From Steroidobacteraceae bacterium (GTDB taxonomy: Bacteria; Pseudomonadota; Gammaproteobacteria; Steroidobacterales; Steroidobacteraceae): 64,000 nt of DNA. The notes under the pieces are model-generated. The model was not told the DNA's origin. It worked only from the letters and a program-made list of their open reading frames with translations, and did not search any database. Shown here piece by piece: positions 9,022 through 18,187 of the stretch. Numbering within the stretch: the first letter of the stretch is position 1; every line of letters begins with the position of its first letter. The position numbers and the translations under genes were made by a program. The DNA lies in NCBI GenBank assembly GCA_025451845.1, contig JANWJS010000026.1, positions 62,001-126,000 of the forward strand, read 5' to 3'.

Positions 9022-11565
9022 TCACACCGCTCGGGCGGCGGCCCTGGCGTCGTCTCGTGCGGCCTCCGACTGCCGGGCGTCTGAGTGCGAATTCGGCGCG
9101 CTTTGCGTCGGCACCTCGCCTCCTGCCTGCGCTCCCAGCTCGTGCGGTGCAAAATCGTCCACGTGCACGAGGGCCATCACTTTGCCGTCGTATTCGCGCA
9201 GGGCTGTCGCCTCGGCGTCAGAGATGATTCCCAGCGCCAGCGCCTGCGTGATCTGGCCCGGCAGGTCGAGAGCCGTGATGCGCCCGGTCTTGACACCTTC
9301 CACGCGTATGCGCTTCTCGATCGGCTCCAGACTTTCGGCGAGCCGCAGCGCCTCCTCCAAAAGCCCGAGCGGATTGCCCGGCTCGAGCGTCCAATAGATG
9401 TGTTGGCAGAGCCGCTCGCGCGAGTTGCCGGAGCGGGTCACGAGCTCCGCCACCCTGCGGCCGAGCCGGTCCGACGGTGCGGAATAGGCGCGGCCGCGCG
9501 GGAAGACTACGGCGCGCATCACGCCGGCGAGCAGCCGGTTGGGGAAGTTGCGCAGGAAGCCGTGCAGTTGTTCCTGGGCGTGATAGAGGAGGTTGCGGCA
9601 CGCCCACTCGACGATGGGCAGATCCTCGGCCGGGCGGCCCTGGTTGTCGTGGTGCTTGAGCACCATCGAGGCGAGATACATCGCCGAGAGCACATCCCCG
9701 AGCCGCGCCGACAGGCTTTCCTTTTTCTTCAGGTAGCCGCCGAGCGTCAACATCGCCACATCCACAGTGAAGGCGAACGAGGCGCTGAATCGTACGATGT
9801 GTTGATAATAGCGGGCGATGGGACCAGACGCCGGTGCGCGGGTGAAGCGTGCGTGCGTGAGCGCCATCACCAGCGAGCGCACGGCGTTCGAGATAGTAAA
9901 GCCGATGTGTGCGAACAGCGCCCGGTCGAATTCGTCGACGCCGCGAACACGGTCCGGATCGCGCGCTGCGTTCATCTCCCGCAGCACGAACGGATGGCAG
10001 CGCACCGCGCCCTGGCCGAAGATGATCAGATTGCGCGTCAGGAGGTTGGCGCCTTCGACGGTGATGGTGATCGGCACCGACTCGTAGCCCCGGGCCAGAT
10101 AGTTGTGCGGACCGAGACAGATACCCTTCCCGCCATGCACGTCCATCGCATCGTTGGCGACCTGCCGCCCCATCTCCGTCACATGGTACTTCAGCATCGC
10201 CGAAGGCACTGACGGCTTCTCTCCACCATCTATGGCGCCCGCAGTAACGGATCGCGCTGCGTCCATCGTGTACGTCAGCCCCGCCATTCGGGCGAGCACC
10301 GCTTCGACGCCCTCAAACCGTCCGACCGGCATGTTGAACTGCCGGCGGATCCGCGCGTACGCACCCGTTGCCCATACGGCGCCCTTGGCGCCGCCAGTAG
10401 CGTTCGAGGGCAGGGAGATGCAGCGTCCGACCGACAGCTGTTCCACCAGCATGCGCCAGCCCGCGCCCGCCATGCGGGTACCGCCGATGATGCAGTCGAG
10501 CGGTACGAAGACATCGCGGCCCTCGATCGGTCCGTTCTGGAACGGGACGTTGATCGGGAAGTGTCGCCGGCCGATGCTGATGCCGGGTGTGTTGCGCGGA
10601 ATGAGGGCGCAGGTGATGCCGATGTCTGCGCGATCGGTGAGGAGCTTCTCCGGATCGAACATCCGGAAGGCGAGGCCGATCACGGTCGCGATCGGTGCGA
10701 GAGTGATGTAGCGCTTGGTGAAGTTGAGCCGGATGCCGACGATCTCACGGCCCTGCCAGACACCGCGGCAGACCACTCCGGTATCGGGAAGAGAGGCCGC
10801 ATCGGACCCGGCACGCGGACCGGTCAGCGCGAAGCAGGGCACTTCCTCGCCGCGCGCGAGTCGCGGTAGGTAATGGCTCTTCTGCTCCTCGGTGCCGTAG
10901 TGATTGAGCAGCTCCGCGGGACCGAGGGAGTTGGGCACTGCGACCGTGGAGGCGCAGGTGGCGCTACGGCTCGCAAGCTTGGCCAGCACACAGGAGTGCG
11001 CGTAGGCGGAGAACTCGAGACCGCCGTAGCGCTTGGGAATGATCATCGCGAAGAAGCCCCGCGACTTGAGGAAATCCCACACCTGCGGGGGCAGGTCGCC
11101 CAGCTCATGCGTGATGGCCCAGTCATCCAGCGTGCGGCAGAGCTCCTCGCAGGGTCCGTCGAGGAAGGCCTGCTCTTCCGCAGTCAGCTGCGGCGCGCGG
11201 GCCGACAACAGCTTCTCCCATTTGGGAGCGCCCGTGAACAGCTCGCCGTCCCACCAGACCGTTCCGGCTTCCAGTGCCTCCCGCTCCGTCTGCGACATCG
11301 GCGGCAGGAGCTTCAGGTAAGCCTTCATGAAAGGCCGCGTGATGACTGCTTTGCGCAGGGGCCGCAGGTTGAGGAGCCACAAGCCCGCAAGCAGCAGCCA
11401 GAGGAGCCCCTTCCACGCCCCCGCCGGCTCGCCCGAGGCGCCGAGGAGGGTATAGGCCACGAGCAACGCGGTGAAGGTCGCGGTGAACGCGAGCAGCGAC
11501 AGGCGGCGGTAGGCGAGGAAGAGCACCGCCGCCACGAATACCAGGGTTATCAATGCTCCCATCAC
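9022..11565 (-). CDS. fadE: acyl-CoA dehydrogenase FadE
   Basis: The 847-residue protein matches FadE in length and plan. Two to three N-terminal hydrophobic helices (residues 1-70) precede the acyl-CoA dehydrogenase core, with the FAD-contacting CFALTGPRAGSDAASLPD, and a long C-terminal extension. FadE catalyses the first, FAD-dependent dehydrogenation of fatty acyl-CoA in beta-oxidation and is associated with the inner membrane. VEGANLLTRNLIIFGQGA and DVHGGKGICLGPHNY are typical of this subfamily. The C-terminal 40 residues are Ala/Gln-rich and variable. No FadR operator was recognised upstream. Confidence 0.95.
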   Translation of the reverse strand: MMGALITLVFVAAVLFLAYRRLSLLAFTATFTALLVAYTLLGASGEPAGAWKGLLWLLLAGLWLLNLRPLRKAVITRPFMKAYLKLLPPMSQTEREALEAGTVWWDGELFTGAPKWEKLLSARAPQLTAEEQAFLDGPCEELCRTLDDWAITHELGDLPPQVWDFLKSRGFFAMIIPKRYGGLEFSAYAHSCVLAKLASRSATCASTVAVPNSLGPAELLNHYGTEEQKSHYLPRLARGEEVPCFALTGPRAGSDAASLPDTGVVCRGVWQGREIVGIRLNFTKRYITLAPIATVIGLAFRMFDPEKLLTDRADIGITCALIPRNTPGISIGRRHFPINVPFQNGPIEGRDVFVPLDCIIGGTRMAGAGWRMLVEQLSVGRCISLPSNATGGAKGAVWATGAYARIRRQFNMPVGRFEGVEAVLARMAGLTYTMDAARSVTAGAIDGGEKPSVPSAMLKYHVTEMGRQVANDAMDVHGGKGICLGPHNYLARGYESVPITITVEGANLLTRNLIIFGQGAVRCHPFVLREMNAARDPDRVRGVDEFDRALFAHIGFTISNAVRSLVMALTHARFTRAPASGPIARYYQHIVRFSASFAFTVDVAMLTLGGYLKKKESLSARLGDVLSAMYLASMVLKHHDNQGRPAEDLPIVEWACRNLLYHAQEQLHGFLRNFPNRLLAGVMRAVVFPRGRAYSAPSDRLGRRVAELVTRSGNSRERLCQHIYWTLEPGNPLGLLEEALRLAESLEPIEKRIRVEGVKTGRITALDLPGQITQALALGIISDAEATALREYDGKVMALVHVDDFAPHELGAQAGGEVPTQSAPNSHSDARQSEAARDDARAAARAV

Positions 11566-11608
11566 CGGGGGAGTTTACCCCAGTGCGCCCTCCCAGCATG
11601 AGGGATAG

Positions 11609-11650
11609 GCCCAGGGAGGTGCCCCCGCCGCCGCAGGTGGCGATGGAGGG
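11609..11650 (+). repeat. dispersed intergenic repeat, family C copy 1
   Basis: The sequence CCAGGGAGGTGCCCCCGCC and the adjoining GCCGCAGGTGGCG recur at 47.04 kb (twice) and partly at 58.37 kb. Here it lies in the 144-base gap between the fadE start and the mdh stop. Confidence 0.5.
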
Positions 11651-11709
11651 TCACCCCCGGGCTTGCGCGGAGCAGGGCCTGCGCAGCGCAATGCCCGAAA
11701 TCCAGCGCT

Positions 11710-12687
11710 TCAGAGTAACGACTTCACGCCCTCCCGCTCTTCCTTCAGTTCCGCCAGCGTGGCGTCCATGCGCTTGCGGCTGAACTCTTCGATCGAGAGC
11801 CCCTGGACGATCTGGTAGTCGCCGTTGCGGGTGGTTACCGGATAGGAGTAGATCACCCCTTCCGGGATCCCATAGCTGCCGTCGGACGGGATGGCCATGC
11901 TGGCCCAGTCATCCTGCGCGGTGCCGTGGATCCAGGTATGGACGTGATCGATCGCAGCGGAGGCGGCCGAGGCCGCCGAGGAGGCGCCGCGGGCCTTGAT
12001 GATGGCCGCGCCGCGCTGTTGCACGACCGGGATGAAGGTCTGCTCCACCCATGCCGCATCGACCAGCGAGCGTGCGGGCTTGCCCTTCACCTGCGCATGG
12101 CTGATGTCCGGGTACTGAGTCGCGGAGTGGTTGCCCCATACCGTCAGGCGGCGAACGTCCGTGACGTGAGCGCCCGTCTTCTCCGCAAGCTGTGACAGCG
12201 CACGATTGTGGTCGAGCCGCATCATGGCGGTGAAGTTGCGCGGGTTGAGGTCCTTGGCGTTGGCACGCGCGATGAGCGCGTTGGTGTTGGCGGGGTTGCC
12301 CACCACGAGCACCTTGACGTTGCGGTCGGCCGCCTCGTTGAGAGCCTTGCCCTGGGCGGAGAAGATTTGCGCGTTGGCGAGCAGCAGGTCCTTGCGCTCC
12401 ATGCCCGGGCCGCGCGGCCGCGCGCCGACGAGCAGCGCCACCTGGCAATCGCGGAAGGCGATCTTCGCGTCATCGCTGGCCACGACTCTGTTGAGCCGCG
12501 GGAACGCGCAATCCGACAGCTCCATCACGACGCCGTTCAGCGCCTGCAGCGCCGGAGTGACCTCGAGGAGGTGCAGGTTGACCGGCTGATCCGGTCCGAG
12601 GAGCTGTCCGGAGGCGACGCGAAAGGCAAGGGCATAGCCGATCTGCCCGGCGGCGCCGGTGATCGCGACGTTCAAGGCTGGCTTCAT
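11710..12687 (-). CDS. mdh: malate dehydrogenase (NAD-dependent)
   Basis: The 325-residue enzyme interconverts malate and oxaloacetate in the TCA cycle. The N-terminal Rossmann motif [17 protein letters not shown] binds [20 protein letters not shown] supplies the substrate arginines, [13 protein letters not shown] the NAD-binding loop and [13 protein letters not shown] the catalytic histidine. It belongs to the malate dehydrogenase type 2 (lactate dehydrogenase-like, about 325-residue) group and not the E. coli Mdh type. The start at ATG 12687 is supported by a promoter whose predicted start site lies downstream of the longer candidate at 12720. Confidence 0.95.
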   Translation of the reverse strand: MKPALNVAITGAAGQIGYALAFRVASGQLLGPDQPVNLHLLEVTPALQALNGVVMELSDCAFPRLNRVVASDDAKIAFRDCQVALLVGARPRGPGMERKDLLLANAQIFSAQGKALNEAADRNVKVLVVGNPANTNALIARANAKDLNPRNFTAMMRLDHNRALSQLAEKTGAHVTDVRRLTVWGNHSATQYPDISHAQVKGKPARSLVDAAWVEQTFIPVVQQRGAAIIKARGASSAASAASAAIDHVHTWIHGTAQDDWASMAIPSDGSYGIPEGVIYSYPVTTRNGDYQIVQGLSIEEFSRKRMDATLAELKEEREGVKSLL

Positions 12688-12721
12688 GGCGTACTTGGGT
12701 TCCGCAGGCGAAAGACCCATA

Positions 12722-12750
12722 ATTCTATCTCGCGCGAAAGCAAGTCACAA
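12722..12750 (-). promoter_or_regulatory. probable sigma-70 promoter of mdh
   Basis: On the minus strand TTGTGA (12745-12750) and TAGAAT (12722-12727) are separated by exactly 17 bases. The transcript would begin near 12715, leaving a leader of about 27 bases before the mdh ATG. The spacer contains ACTTGCTTTCGC, which resembles the tail of repeat family A. Confidence 0.55.
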
Positions 12751-12883
12751 AGCCGCCTGAGGCCGCCGGTTTCCCGGGTCAGCTCCGGTCGCGTTGGCCG
12801 ATCTCAGTGGGGCCGCGAGGTCAAATGCAGTCACAAGCGGGCCCCTCGACAAAATCCACCGCCGCAACGCACTACAATAAGTC

Positions 12884-14038
12884 GTGGTCCTCGAAGTTCA
12901 CAGCACGGAGCAGGGCCTCGCCCTCGATCTGACAGGCGAGTGGCGGGCGCTCACCTATCGCCAGATCGACACCGCGCTCGCGGCTGTGGATCTTGCGGGT
13001 GCGCACCGCATCGAGATAGCCACCGACCGGCTCGCCGCGCTCGACCTGACGGGCGCCTGGCGGCTACGGGAGTTCGTGCGGCAGGCGCAACACCTGGGCG
13101 CGGAGGTCGCCTTCGCCGGCACGCCGCCGGATCAGCTGCGCCTGGTGGAGGAGACCCTGCGGCCGATCGAGGCGGCAGGGCCCCCGCCCCGGCACATGAA
13201 AGCGTTGCGCGAGGAGCTGCGGGAGCTGCCTGTCGAGGCGGAGGTCGCGACGCTGACCTTCATCGGCCGCCTCGCGGTGACTCTCTGGCACGACATGCTC
13301 GGTGCGCTCGCCTTCCTCGGCAGGCTCACCAGCACGGCGGCGGGCGCGCTGCCGCATCCACGCGGGCTGCGCCCGATCTCGATCGCGCGGCACGTCTATG
13401 ACACCGGGATCACCGCGATCCCGATCGTGGCGCTGATCGCCTTCCTCATCAGCGTCATCATTGCGTACATGAGCGCGCAGCAGCTGCGCAGCTTCGGTGC
13501 CGAGATCTTCGTGGTAGACCTCGTCACCATCGGGGTGTTGCGCGAGCTGGGCGTGCTGCTCACCGCCATCATCGTCGCCGGCCGCTCCGGCAGTGCCTTC
13601 GCGGCCGAGATCGGCTCCATGAAGCTCAATGAGGAAGTCGATGCGTTGCAGGCGACAGGGGTCGATCCGTTCGAGGCGTTGGTATTGCCCCGCGTGCTCG
13701 GGCTCGTCATCTCCCTGCCCCTCCTCACCGTGGTCGCGGACCTGATCGGCCTGGTTGGCGGGGCGGTGCTGTGCGCCTCCCTGCTGCACATGCCGCTCGA
13801 CCAGTACGTCAACCGGGTCAGCCAGGCCATCTCCGCCAGCACGTTCTGGGTCGGCATCATCAAGGCGCCCGTTTTCGCGGTGCTCATCGCGATGGCCGGG
13901 ACTCACCGGGGAATGCAGGTGCGCGGCTCCTCGCGCGAGCTCGGCCGGCTCACCACCGTCGCAGTCGTCCAGGCCATCTTCCTGGTGATCCTGGCCGATG
14001 CGCTCTTCGCCGTGCTCTTCATGGAGATCGGCGTTTGA
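12884..14038 (+). CDS. mlaE: MlaE-type lipid ABC transporter permease with N-terminal STAS domain
   Basis: Residues about 1-100 form a STAS-like domain (LALDLTGEW, then IATDRLAALDLTGAWRL), and residues about 120-384 form an MlaE permease. The permease motif NEEVDALQATGVDPFEALVLPRVLG is typical of the family, as are the GRSGSAFAAEIGSMK loop and five to six membrane helices. MlaE with MlaF and MlaD moves phospholipids or related lipids between inner membrane and envelope. In E. coli the STAS protein (MlaB) is separate; here it is fused. A TACAAT at 12873-12878 is so close to the GTG start that the message may have almost no leader. Confidence 0.92.
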   Translation: MVLEVHSTEQGLALDLTGEWRALTYRQIDTALAAVDLAGAHRIEIATDRLAALDLTGAWRLREFVRQAQHLGAEVAFAGTPPDQLRLVEETLRPIEAAGPPPRHMKALREELRELPVEAEVATLTFIGRLAVTLWHDMLGALAFLGRLTSTAAGALPHPRGLRPISIARHVYDTGITAIPIVALIAFLISVIIAYMSAQQLRSFGAEIFVVDLVTIGVLRELGVLLTAIIVAGRSGSAFAAEIGSMKLNEEVDALQATGVDPFEALVLPRVLGLVISLPLLTVVADLIGLVGGAVLCASLLHMPLDQYVNRVSQAISASTFWVGIIKAPVFAVLIAMAGTHRGMQVRGSSRELGRLTTVAVVQAIFLVILADALFAVLFMEIGV

Positions 14039-14808
14039 CGTACCCGGTCCTGGAAGTGCGGGGCCTGGTCAACCGCTTCGGACCCCAGGTGGTTCACGAG
14101 GGGCTTGACATGGAAGTCCGCGAGGACGAGGTGTTCGGCATCGTCGGCGGCTCCGGCACCGGCAAGTCGGTGCTGCTCAGGAGCGTCCTCGGCCTGCAGC
14201 GGCCGCAGGCCGGCACCATTTGTATCGAGGGTCAGGACATCACGCAGCTCTCCGGCGGGGCGTTGCGCGCGGTAAAGGGGCGCTATGGTGTGACCTTCCA
14301 GCAGGGGGCGTTGTACTCCTCGCTCAACGTGCTGCAGAACGTGCAGCTGCCCATGGTTGAGCATCTGGTTGCTTTGTCCCCGTCCGCGCGCGATGAGCTC
14401 GCAATGCTCAAAATCCGCCTGGTGGGTCTTCCCGCCGACGCCGCGCGGAAATATCCTGCAGAGCTCTCCGGGGGCATGGTCAAGCGGGCCGCCCTGGCGC
14501 GGGCGCTGGCGCTCGATCCCCGGTTGCTGTTTCTCGACGAGCCGACCTCCGGCCTCGATCCGATCGGCGCGGCGGAGTTCGACGAGCTGATGTTGTACCT
14601 GCAGAGGCAATTGCGCTTGACGGTGGTGATGATCACGCATGACCTCGATTCCATTTTTCGCACCTGCAACAGGGTCGGCGTGATCGTGGACCATCGGATG
14701 GAAACGGACACACTGGAGCGCATCGTCGATCATCCGCACCCGTGGATACAGGCTTATTTTCACGGGGAGCGGGCCAGCATTCACCTCAAGGTGGCTCATG
14801 GAGCGTGA
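14035..14808 (+). CDS. mlaF: MlaF-type lipid ABC transporter ATP-binding protein
   Basis: The 257-residue ATPase has Walker A GGSGTGKSVLLRS, a Q-loop in VTFQQGALYSSLNV, signature motif ELSGGMVKRAALARAL, Walker B RLLFLDEPTSGLDP and H-loop MITHDLDS. This matches MlaF, the energy-supplying subunit of the lipid transporter whose permease is encoded just upstream. The start is a TTG at 14035 that overlaps the mlaE stop (TTGA), so translation is probably coupled. A longer frame upstream is only the shifted shadow of mlaE. A Tyr/His-rich C-terminal tail (AYFHGERASIHLK) also fits MlaF. Confidence 0.92.
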   Translation: MTYPVLEVRGLVNRFGPQVVHEGLDMEVREDEVFGIVGGSGTGKSVLLRSVLGLQRPQAGTICIEGQDITQLSGGALRAVKGRYGVTFQQGALYSSLNVLQNVQLPMVEHLVALSPSARDELAMLKIRLVGLPADAARKYPAELSGGMVKRAALARALALDPRLLFLDEPTSGLDPIGAAEFDELMLYLQRQLRLTVVMITHDLDSIFRTCNRVGVIVDHRMETDTLERIVDHPHPWIQAYFHGERASIHLKVAHGA

Positions 14809-15727
14809 AGCAAACTACGCTGCCGTAGGAGCGTTCGTACTCGGCGTGGCGCTGGCCGCGGCGCTCTTCGTCTACTGGTATTCGGGCACGCGCGTTCACC
14901 GCACGTACGACCGCTACGAGATCTATTTCAACGGCACCGTCAGCGGTCTGGAGCAAGGCGCAGCGGTGAGGTATCTCGGTGTGCGCGTCGGGCGGGTCGT
15001 GCAGATGCGCATCGATCCTCGCGATGCAGGACGGGTGGAAGTGATCGCGGCAATCGAATCCACGACGCCGATCTCGCCCCGCACCCTCGCGGAGCTCGAC
15101 CTGCAGGGCCTCACCGGCCTGCTCTATATCGACTTGCAGCAGTCCGCGCGGCCGGCGTCCCCGTCAGTGCCGAGCCTGCGATACCCGGTGATCCGCGCCG
15201 CGCCATCACAGTTCGACGTCTTCGTGGCGGGGCTTCCCCGGCTGTCCGCCGCTGCCGGCGGCGTGATCCAGCGTCTGAACCGGCTGTTGAGCGACCACAA
15301 CATCGAGGACATCGCGCAAAGCCTCGACAATATTTCGCAGGCGAGCCGCTCGTTGCCGGCAACGGTGCGGAGCGCCAACGAGCTGCTCGTCCAGCTGCGC
15401 AGCGCCACGGCCGAGCTGACCGCCACGGCCGGAAGCGCGCGCAATCTAATGGATACTGCGGGTCCGCAGATCGTCTCCACGGTGCGGCGGCTGAATACGA
15501 TGGCAGACAACCTGACGCAGGCCACGGATCAGCTCGACCAGATGATCGCGGAGAATCGCATCGACGTCCGCGCGTTCACCCACGCCAGCCTGCCCGAGAT
15601 CGAGAGCTTCGTGCGCGAGGGCCGGGCGGCCGCGCAGGACATCCGCCAGCTCTCCGAGAGCCTGCGCCAGAATCCGTCGCAGCTCTTGTACCAACCGGCT
15701 CCGGCGGGCGTGGAGGTGCCGCGGTGA
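14798..15727 (+). CDS. mlaD: MlaD-family (MCE) lipid-binding protein
   Basis: The 309-residue protein has one N-terminal membrane helix (AVGAFVLGVALAAALFVYWYS). It is followed by an MCE domain (about residues 40-115, with YEIYFNGTVSGLEQGAAVRYLGVRVGRV given here only in part as GLEQGAAVRYLGVRVG). A long helical periplasmic tail rich in Ser/Ala/Thr heptads (residues about 150-290) follows. MCE proteins form hexameric rings that carry lipid across the periplasm. The tail is longer than in E. coli MlaD and resembles those of MCE proteins that form needle-like tunnels. The ATG overlaps mlaF by 11 bases. Confidence 0.9.
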   Translation: MEREANYAAVGAFVLGVALAAALFVYWYSGTRVHRTYDRYEIYFNGTVSGLEQGAAVRYLGVRVGRVVQMRIDPRDAGRVEVIAAIESTTPISPRTLAELDLQGLTGLLYIDLQQSARPASPSVPSLRYPVIRAAPSQFDVFVAGLPRLSAAAGGVIQRLNRLLSDHNIEDIAQSLDNISQASRSLPATVRSANELLVQLRSATAELTATAGSARNLMDTAGPQIVSTVRRLNTMADNLTQATDQLDQMIAENRIDVRAFTHASLPEIESFVREGRAAAQDIRQLSESLRQNPSQLLYQPAPAGVEVPR

Positions 15728-16398
15728 ATGCACATCTGCGGCGCCTCGCGCCGATTCTCGTGGCCTTTGGGGCCGCCGGCTGCTCCAGCCTGTTGCACAG
15801 CAACGCACCGGCCGTGCAGCTCTACACGCTGAGGGGTGCTGTCGTGTCGGCAGAAGGCGCCGCTGACCCCCATCCGGCAATGGCCGCCTCGCTGCGCGTG
15901 GGGCATCCGCTTGCCGGCCCCGGCCTGGGCACCGCGCAGATCGTGCTGCTGCAGCCCGATCACCGCATGAACGTGTACGCGGCCAGTGCCTGGTCAGCGG
16001 ATGTGCCGGCGCTCGTCGGATCATTGGCCGCGCAGACCCTTCGCGCCTCTGGAGAGTGGAGGTCGGTCGAGGACGCCGAGAGCCCCTTCCCCTCGGCCTA
16101 CCTCCTGCAAATTTCCGTCAGACGCTTCGACGCCGACTACTCCGCCGGTACCGAGGTGCCGCCCACCATCCACGTGACACTCGATTGCACCTTGGGGATG
16201 GAGGACGGACGCACGATCCTTGCCAGCTTCGCAGCGGACGGTTCGGCGGCGGCGGGTGCCAACAGGCTGAGCGAGGTGGTGGCCGCGTTCCAGCGGGCAA
16301 CCGATCAGGCACTCGCGTCGATGTCACGACAGGCGATTGCTGCCGTGCCGGCGAGAGGGGTCCAGCGGGCGAAGGGCCGTTCCCTTCGCCCGCGGTAA
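15724..16398 (+). CDS. ABC-type transport auxiliary lipoprotein (PqiC/LetC-like)
   Basis: The 224-residue product has a lipoprotein signal with lipobox FGAAGC, so it should be anchored to the outer membrane. A domain with YTLRG near the start of the mature part and repeated beta strands follows. This matches the ABC-type transport auxiliary component family (PqiC is an example), which often ends operons encoding MCE transporters. It therefore probably replaces MlaA/MlaC as the outer-membrane end of this system. The GTG start overlaps the mlaD stop by four bases. Its last seven codons lie inside a repeat of family B, so the extreme C-terminus (RSLRPR) may be repeat-derived. Confidence 0.82.
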   Translation: MNAHLRRLAPILVAFGAAGCSSLLHSNAPAVQLYTLRGAVVSAEGAADPHPAMAASLRVGHPLAGPGLGTAQIVLLQPDHRMNVYAASAWSADVPALVGSLAAQTLRASGEWRSVEDAESPFPSAYLLQISVRRFDADYSAGTEVPPTIHVTLDCTLGMEDGRTILASFAADGSAAAGANRLSEVVAAFQRATDQALASMSRQAIAAVPARGVQRAKGRSLRPR

Positions 16399-16442
16399 CT
16401 GTGTAGGGTCTCGCTGAAAGCGCAGCCAGGCGACTGTCAGCC
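16365..16442 (-). repeat. dispersed repeat, family B, inverted copy with 12-bp hairpin
   Basis: In minus orientation this copies the unit found twice before fmt (33.6 kb), with about ten differences over 67 bases. It includes the stem GCGGGCGAAGGG (16365-16376) pairing with CCCTTCGCCCGC (16382-16393) across a five-base loop. It overlaps the end of the lipoprotein gene and reaches to 17 bases before rlmJ. The stem lies directly after the operon and might serve as its transcript end. Confidence 0.75.
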
Positions 16443-16458
16443 CAACAATGAGCGGGAA

Positions 16459-17331
16459 ATGAAATACCGGCACGGCCATCACGCCGGCAACTTCGCCGAT
16501 GTCCACAAGCACGTAACGCTGCTCACGTTGCTGGCGGCTCTGAAGCGTAAGGACAAGGGGTTTCTCTATCTCGAGACCCACGCGGGCCGCGGCGCCTATG
16601 GCTCGACTGGACCGGCAGGTGAGGCCGCCACCGGCATCGGGCGGTTTGATGCTCAGTCAGGCGCGGATGCGCTGCTGCGGTCGGGCGCCGAGGAACTGCG
16701 ACGGTATGGCGAGCGTGTGCAGCTGCTGCGTCGCGCGCGCGGCGAGCCGCGACTCTATCCCGGCTCGCCGCTGCTTGCGGTAAGCGAACTGCGCCCGGCG
16801 GATCGTGCAGTGTTGATCGAACGGCTGCCTGCCGAGGCCCGTGCGCTGGAGAAGGCATTGCATCATTCCGGTCCGGCCGCGCCGCGCGTTCATGTCGAGA
16901 CCGGCGATGGCTTCGAGCGGCTGCGCGCGTGGCTGCCGCCGCCCGAGCGTCGCGGGTTGACCTTCATCGATCCTCCCTACGAGGAGAGCCGCCAGGACTT
17001 CGAGCGGGCCCGGCATGCGGCCGCGGATGCGCTGCGGCGCTTCCCCACCGGCGTGGTTGCGGTCTGGTATCCGATCAAGGACGAGCGCGACACCGCGGCA
17101 TGGCACGCGGCGCTCGGTGCGGAGCTCGACTGCCCCCTGCTCGCGGCGGAGCTCTCTCTTTACCCCCGCGACTCGCGGGTCGCGCTCAACGGCTCGGGGA
17201 TGCTCATCCTCAATCCTCCTTACCAGCTCGCAGAGCGCATGGAGATCTGGCTGCCGCAGCTGCACGGCTGCCTCGATCTGGGACATGGCGGTGGCGCCAG
17301 CGTGCGCCCGCTGACTCGGCCGGGACCGTGA
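16459..17331 (+). CDS. rlmJ: 23S rRNA (adenine-2030-N6)-methyltransferase RlmJ
   Basis: The 290-residue enzyme starts MKYRHGHHAGNFADVHKHV, which is diagnostic of RlmJ, and has FLYLETHAGRGAYG (SAM site) and FIDPPYE (catalytic N6-adenine motif). It methylates a single adenine in 23S rRNA using SAM. Length matches the roughly 280 residues of E. coli RlmJ. No signal or membrane segment is present. aroE follows after 31 bases in the same direction. Confidence 0.95.
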   Translation: MKYRHGHHAGNFADVHKHVTLLTLLAALKRKDKGFLYLETHAGRGAYGSTGPAGEAATGIGRFDAQSGADALLRSGAEELRRYGERVQLLRRARGEPRLYPGSPLLAVSELRPADRAVLIERLPAEARALEKALHHSGPAAPRVHVETGDGFERLRAWLPPPERRGLTFIDPPYEESRQDFERARHAAADALRRFPTGVVAVWYPIKDERDTAAWHAALGAELDCPLLAAELSLYPRDSRVALNGSGMLILNPPYQLAERMEIWLPQLHGCLDLGHGGGASVRPLTRPGP

Positions 17332-17362
17332 CGGCGCCGCGGCCGGGGAGCAGAATCCGGAC

Positions 17363-18187
17363 ATGAGCGGACCCGATCAGTATGGGGTCGTGGGCCACCC
17401 CGTGGCGCACAGCCTCTCGCCCTTCATCCATGCCATGTTCGCGCGCCAGACCGGGCAGTCGCTGAGCTATCGCCTGTTCGATTTTCCGCCGGAGTCGCTG
17501 CAGGAGCGCATCGCGGCGTTCTTCGCCCAAGGGGGCCGCGGACTCAACGTCACTTTGCCCTACAAAGTCGCTGCCGTGGCCTGCGCGGCCGAGCTGACCC
17601 GCCGTGCCCAGCAAGCCGGCGCGGTCAATACGCTGGCGATGCGCAAGGACGGCACCATACTCGGCGACAACACCGATGGTATCGGGCTGACGCAGGATCT
17701 TTGCGTCAATCAACATGTAATCGTGACGCGTCGGCGCGTTTTGATCATCGGAGCGGGCGGCGCTACCCGCGGGGTGATCGCGCCGCTCCTCGGACTCGAG
17801 CCGGAAAGCATCACCATCGCCAACCGCACGGCCGATCGTGCCAAGGCGCTCGCGGCGGCGTTCGCGCAACTGGGCCATGTACGAGGCGTCGGCTTCCGCT
17901 ACATCGCCGAGGGCGCCTACGACCTCATCATCAATGCGACGTCTGCCAGTCTCACTGGCCAGATTCCGGACGTGCCCATGGGCGTCATCGGATCTGACAC
18001 CTTCTGTTACGACATGGCGTACGGAAAAGGAGACACCCCCTTCGTCCGTTGGTGCTTGGAGCTCGGCTGCCGGGCGGCCGCGCCGGGTTGGGGGATGCTC
18101 GTCGAACAGGCGGCGGAGTCCTTCCGCCTCTGGCGCGGCGTGCGGCCGCTGACAGGACCCGTGCTCTGCGCGCTTACCGCATCGTGA
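17363..18187 (+). CDS. aroE: shikimate dehydrogenase
   Basis: The 274-residue enzyme reduces 3-dehydroshikimate with NADPH in aromatic amino acid synthesis. The N-terminus has [18 protein letters not shown] (shikimate-binding serines) and [10 protein letters not shown] (catalytic lysine). GDNTDGIGL and the NADPH motif GAGGATRGV (about residue 128) follow, then NRTADRAK, which marks NADP preference. Length is as usual for AroE. The 3' end overlaps the convergent gor gene by 14 bases. Confidence 0.95.
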   Translation: MSGPDQYGVVGHPVAHSLSPFIHAMFARQTGQSLSYRLFDFPPESLQERIAAFFAQGGRGLNVTLPYKVAAVACAAELTRRAQQAGAVNTLAMRKDGTILGDNTDGIGLTQDLCVNQHVIVTRRRVLIIGAGGATRGVIAPLLGLEPESITIANRTADRAKALAAAFAQLGHVRGVGFRYIAEGAYDLIINATSASLTGQIPDVPMGVIGSDTFCYDMAYGKGDTPFVRWCLELGCRAAAPGWGMLVEQAAESFRLWRGVRPLTGPVLCALTAS

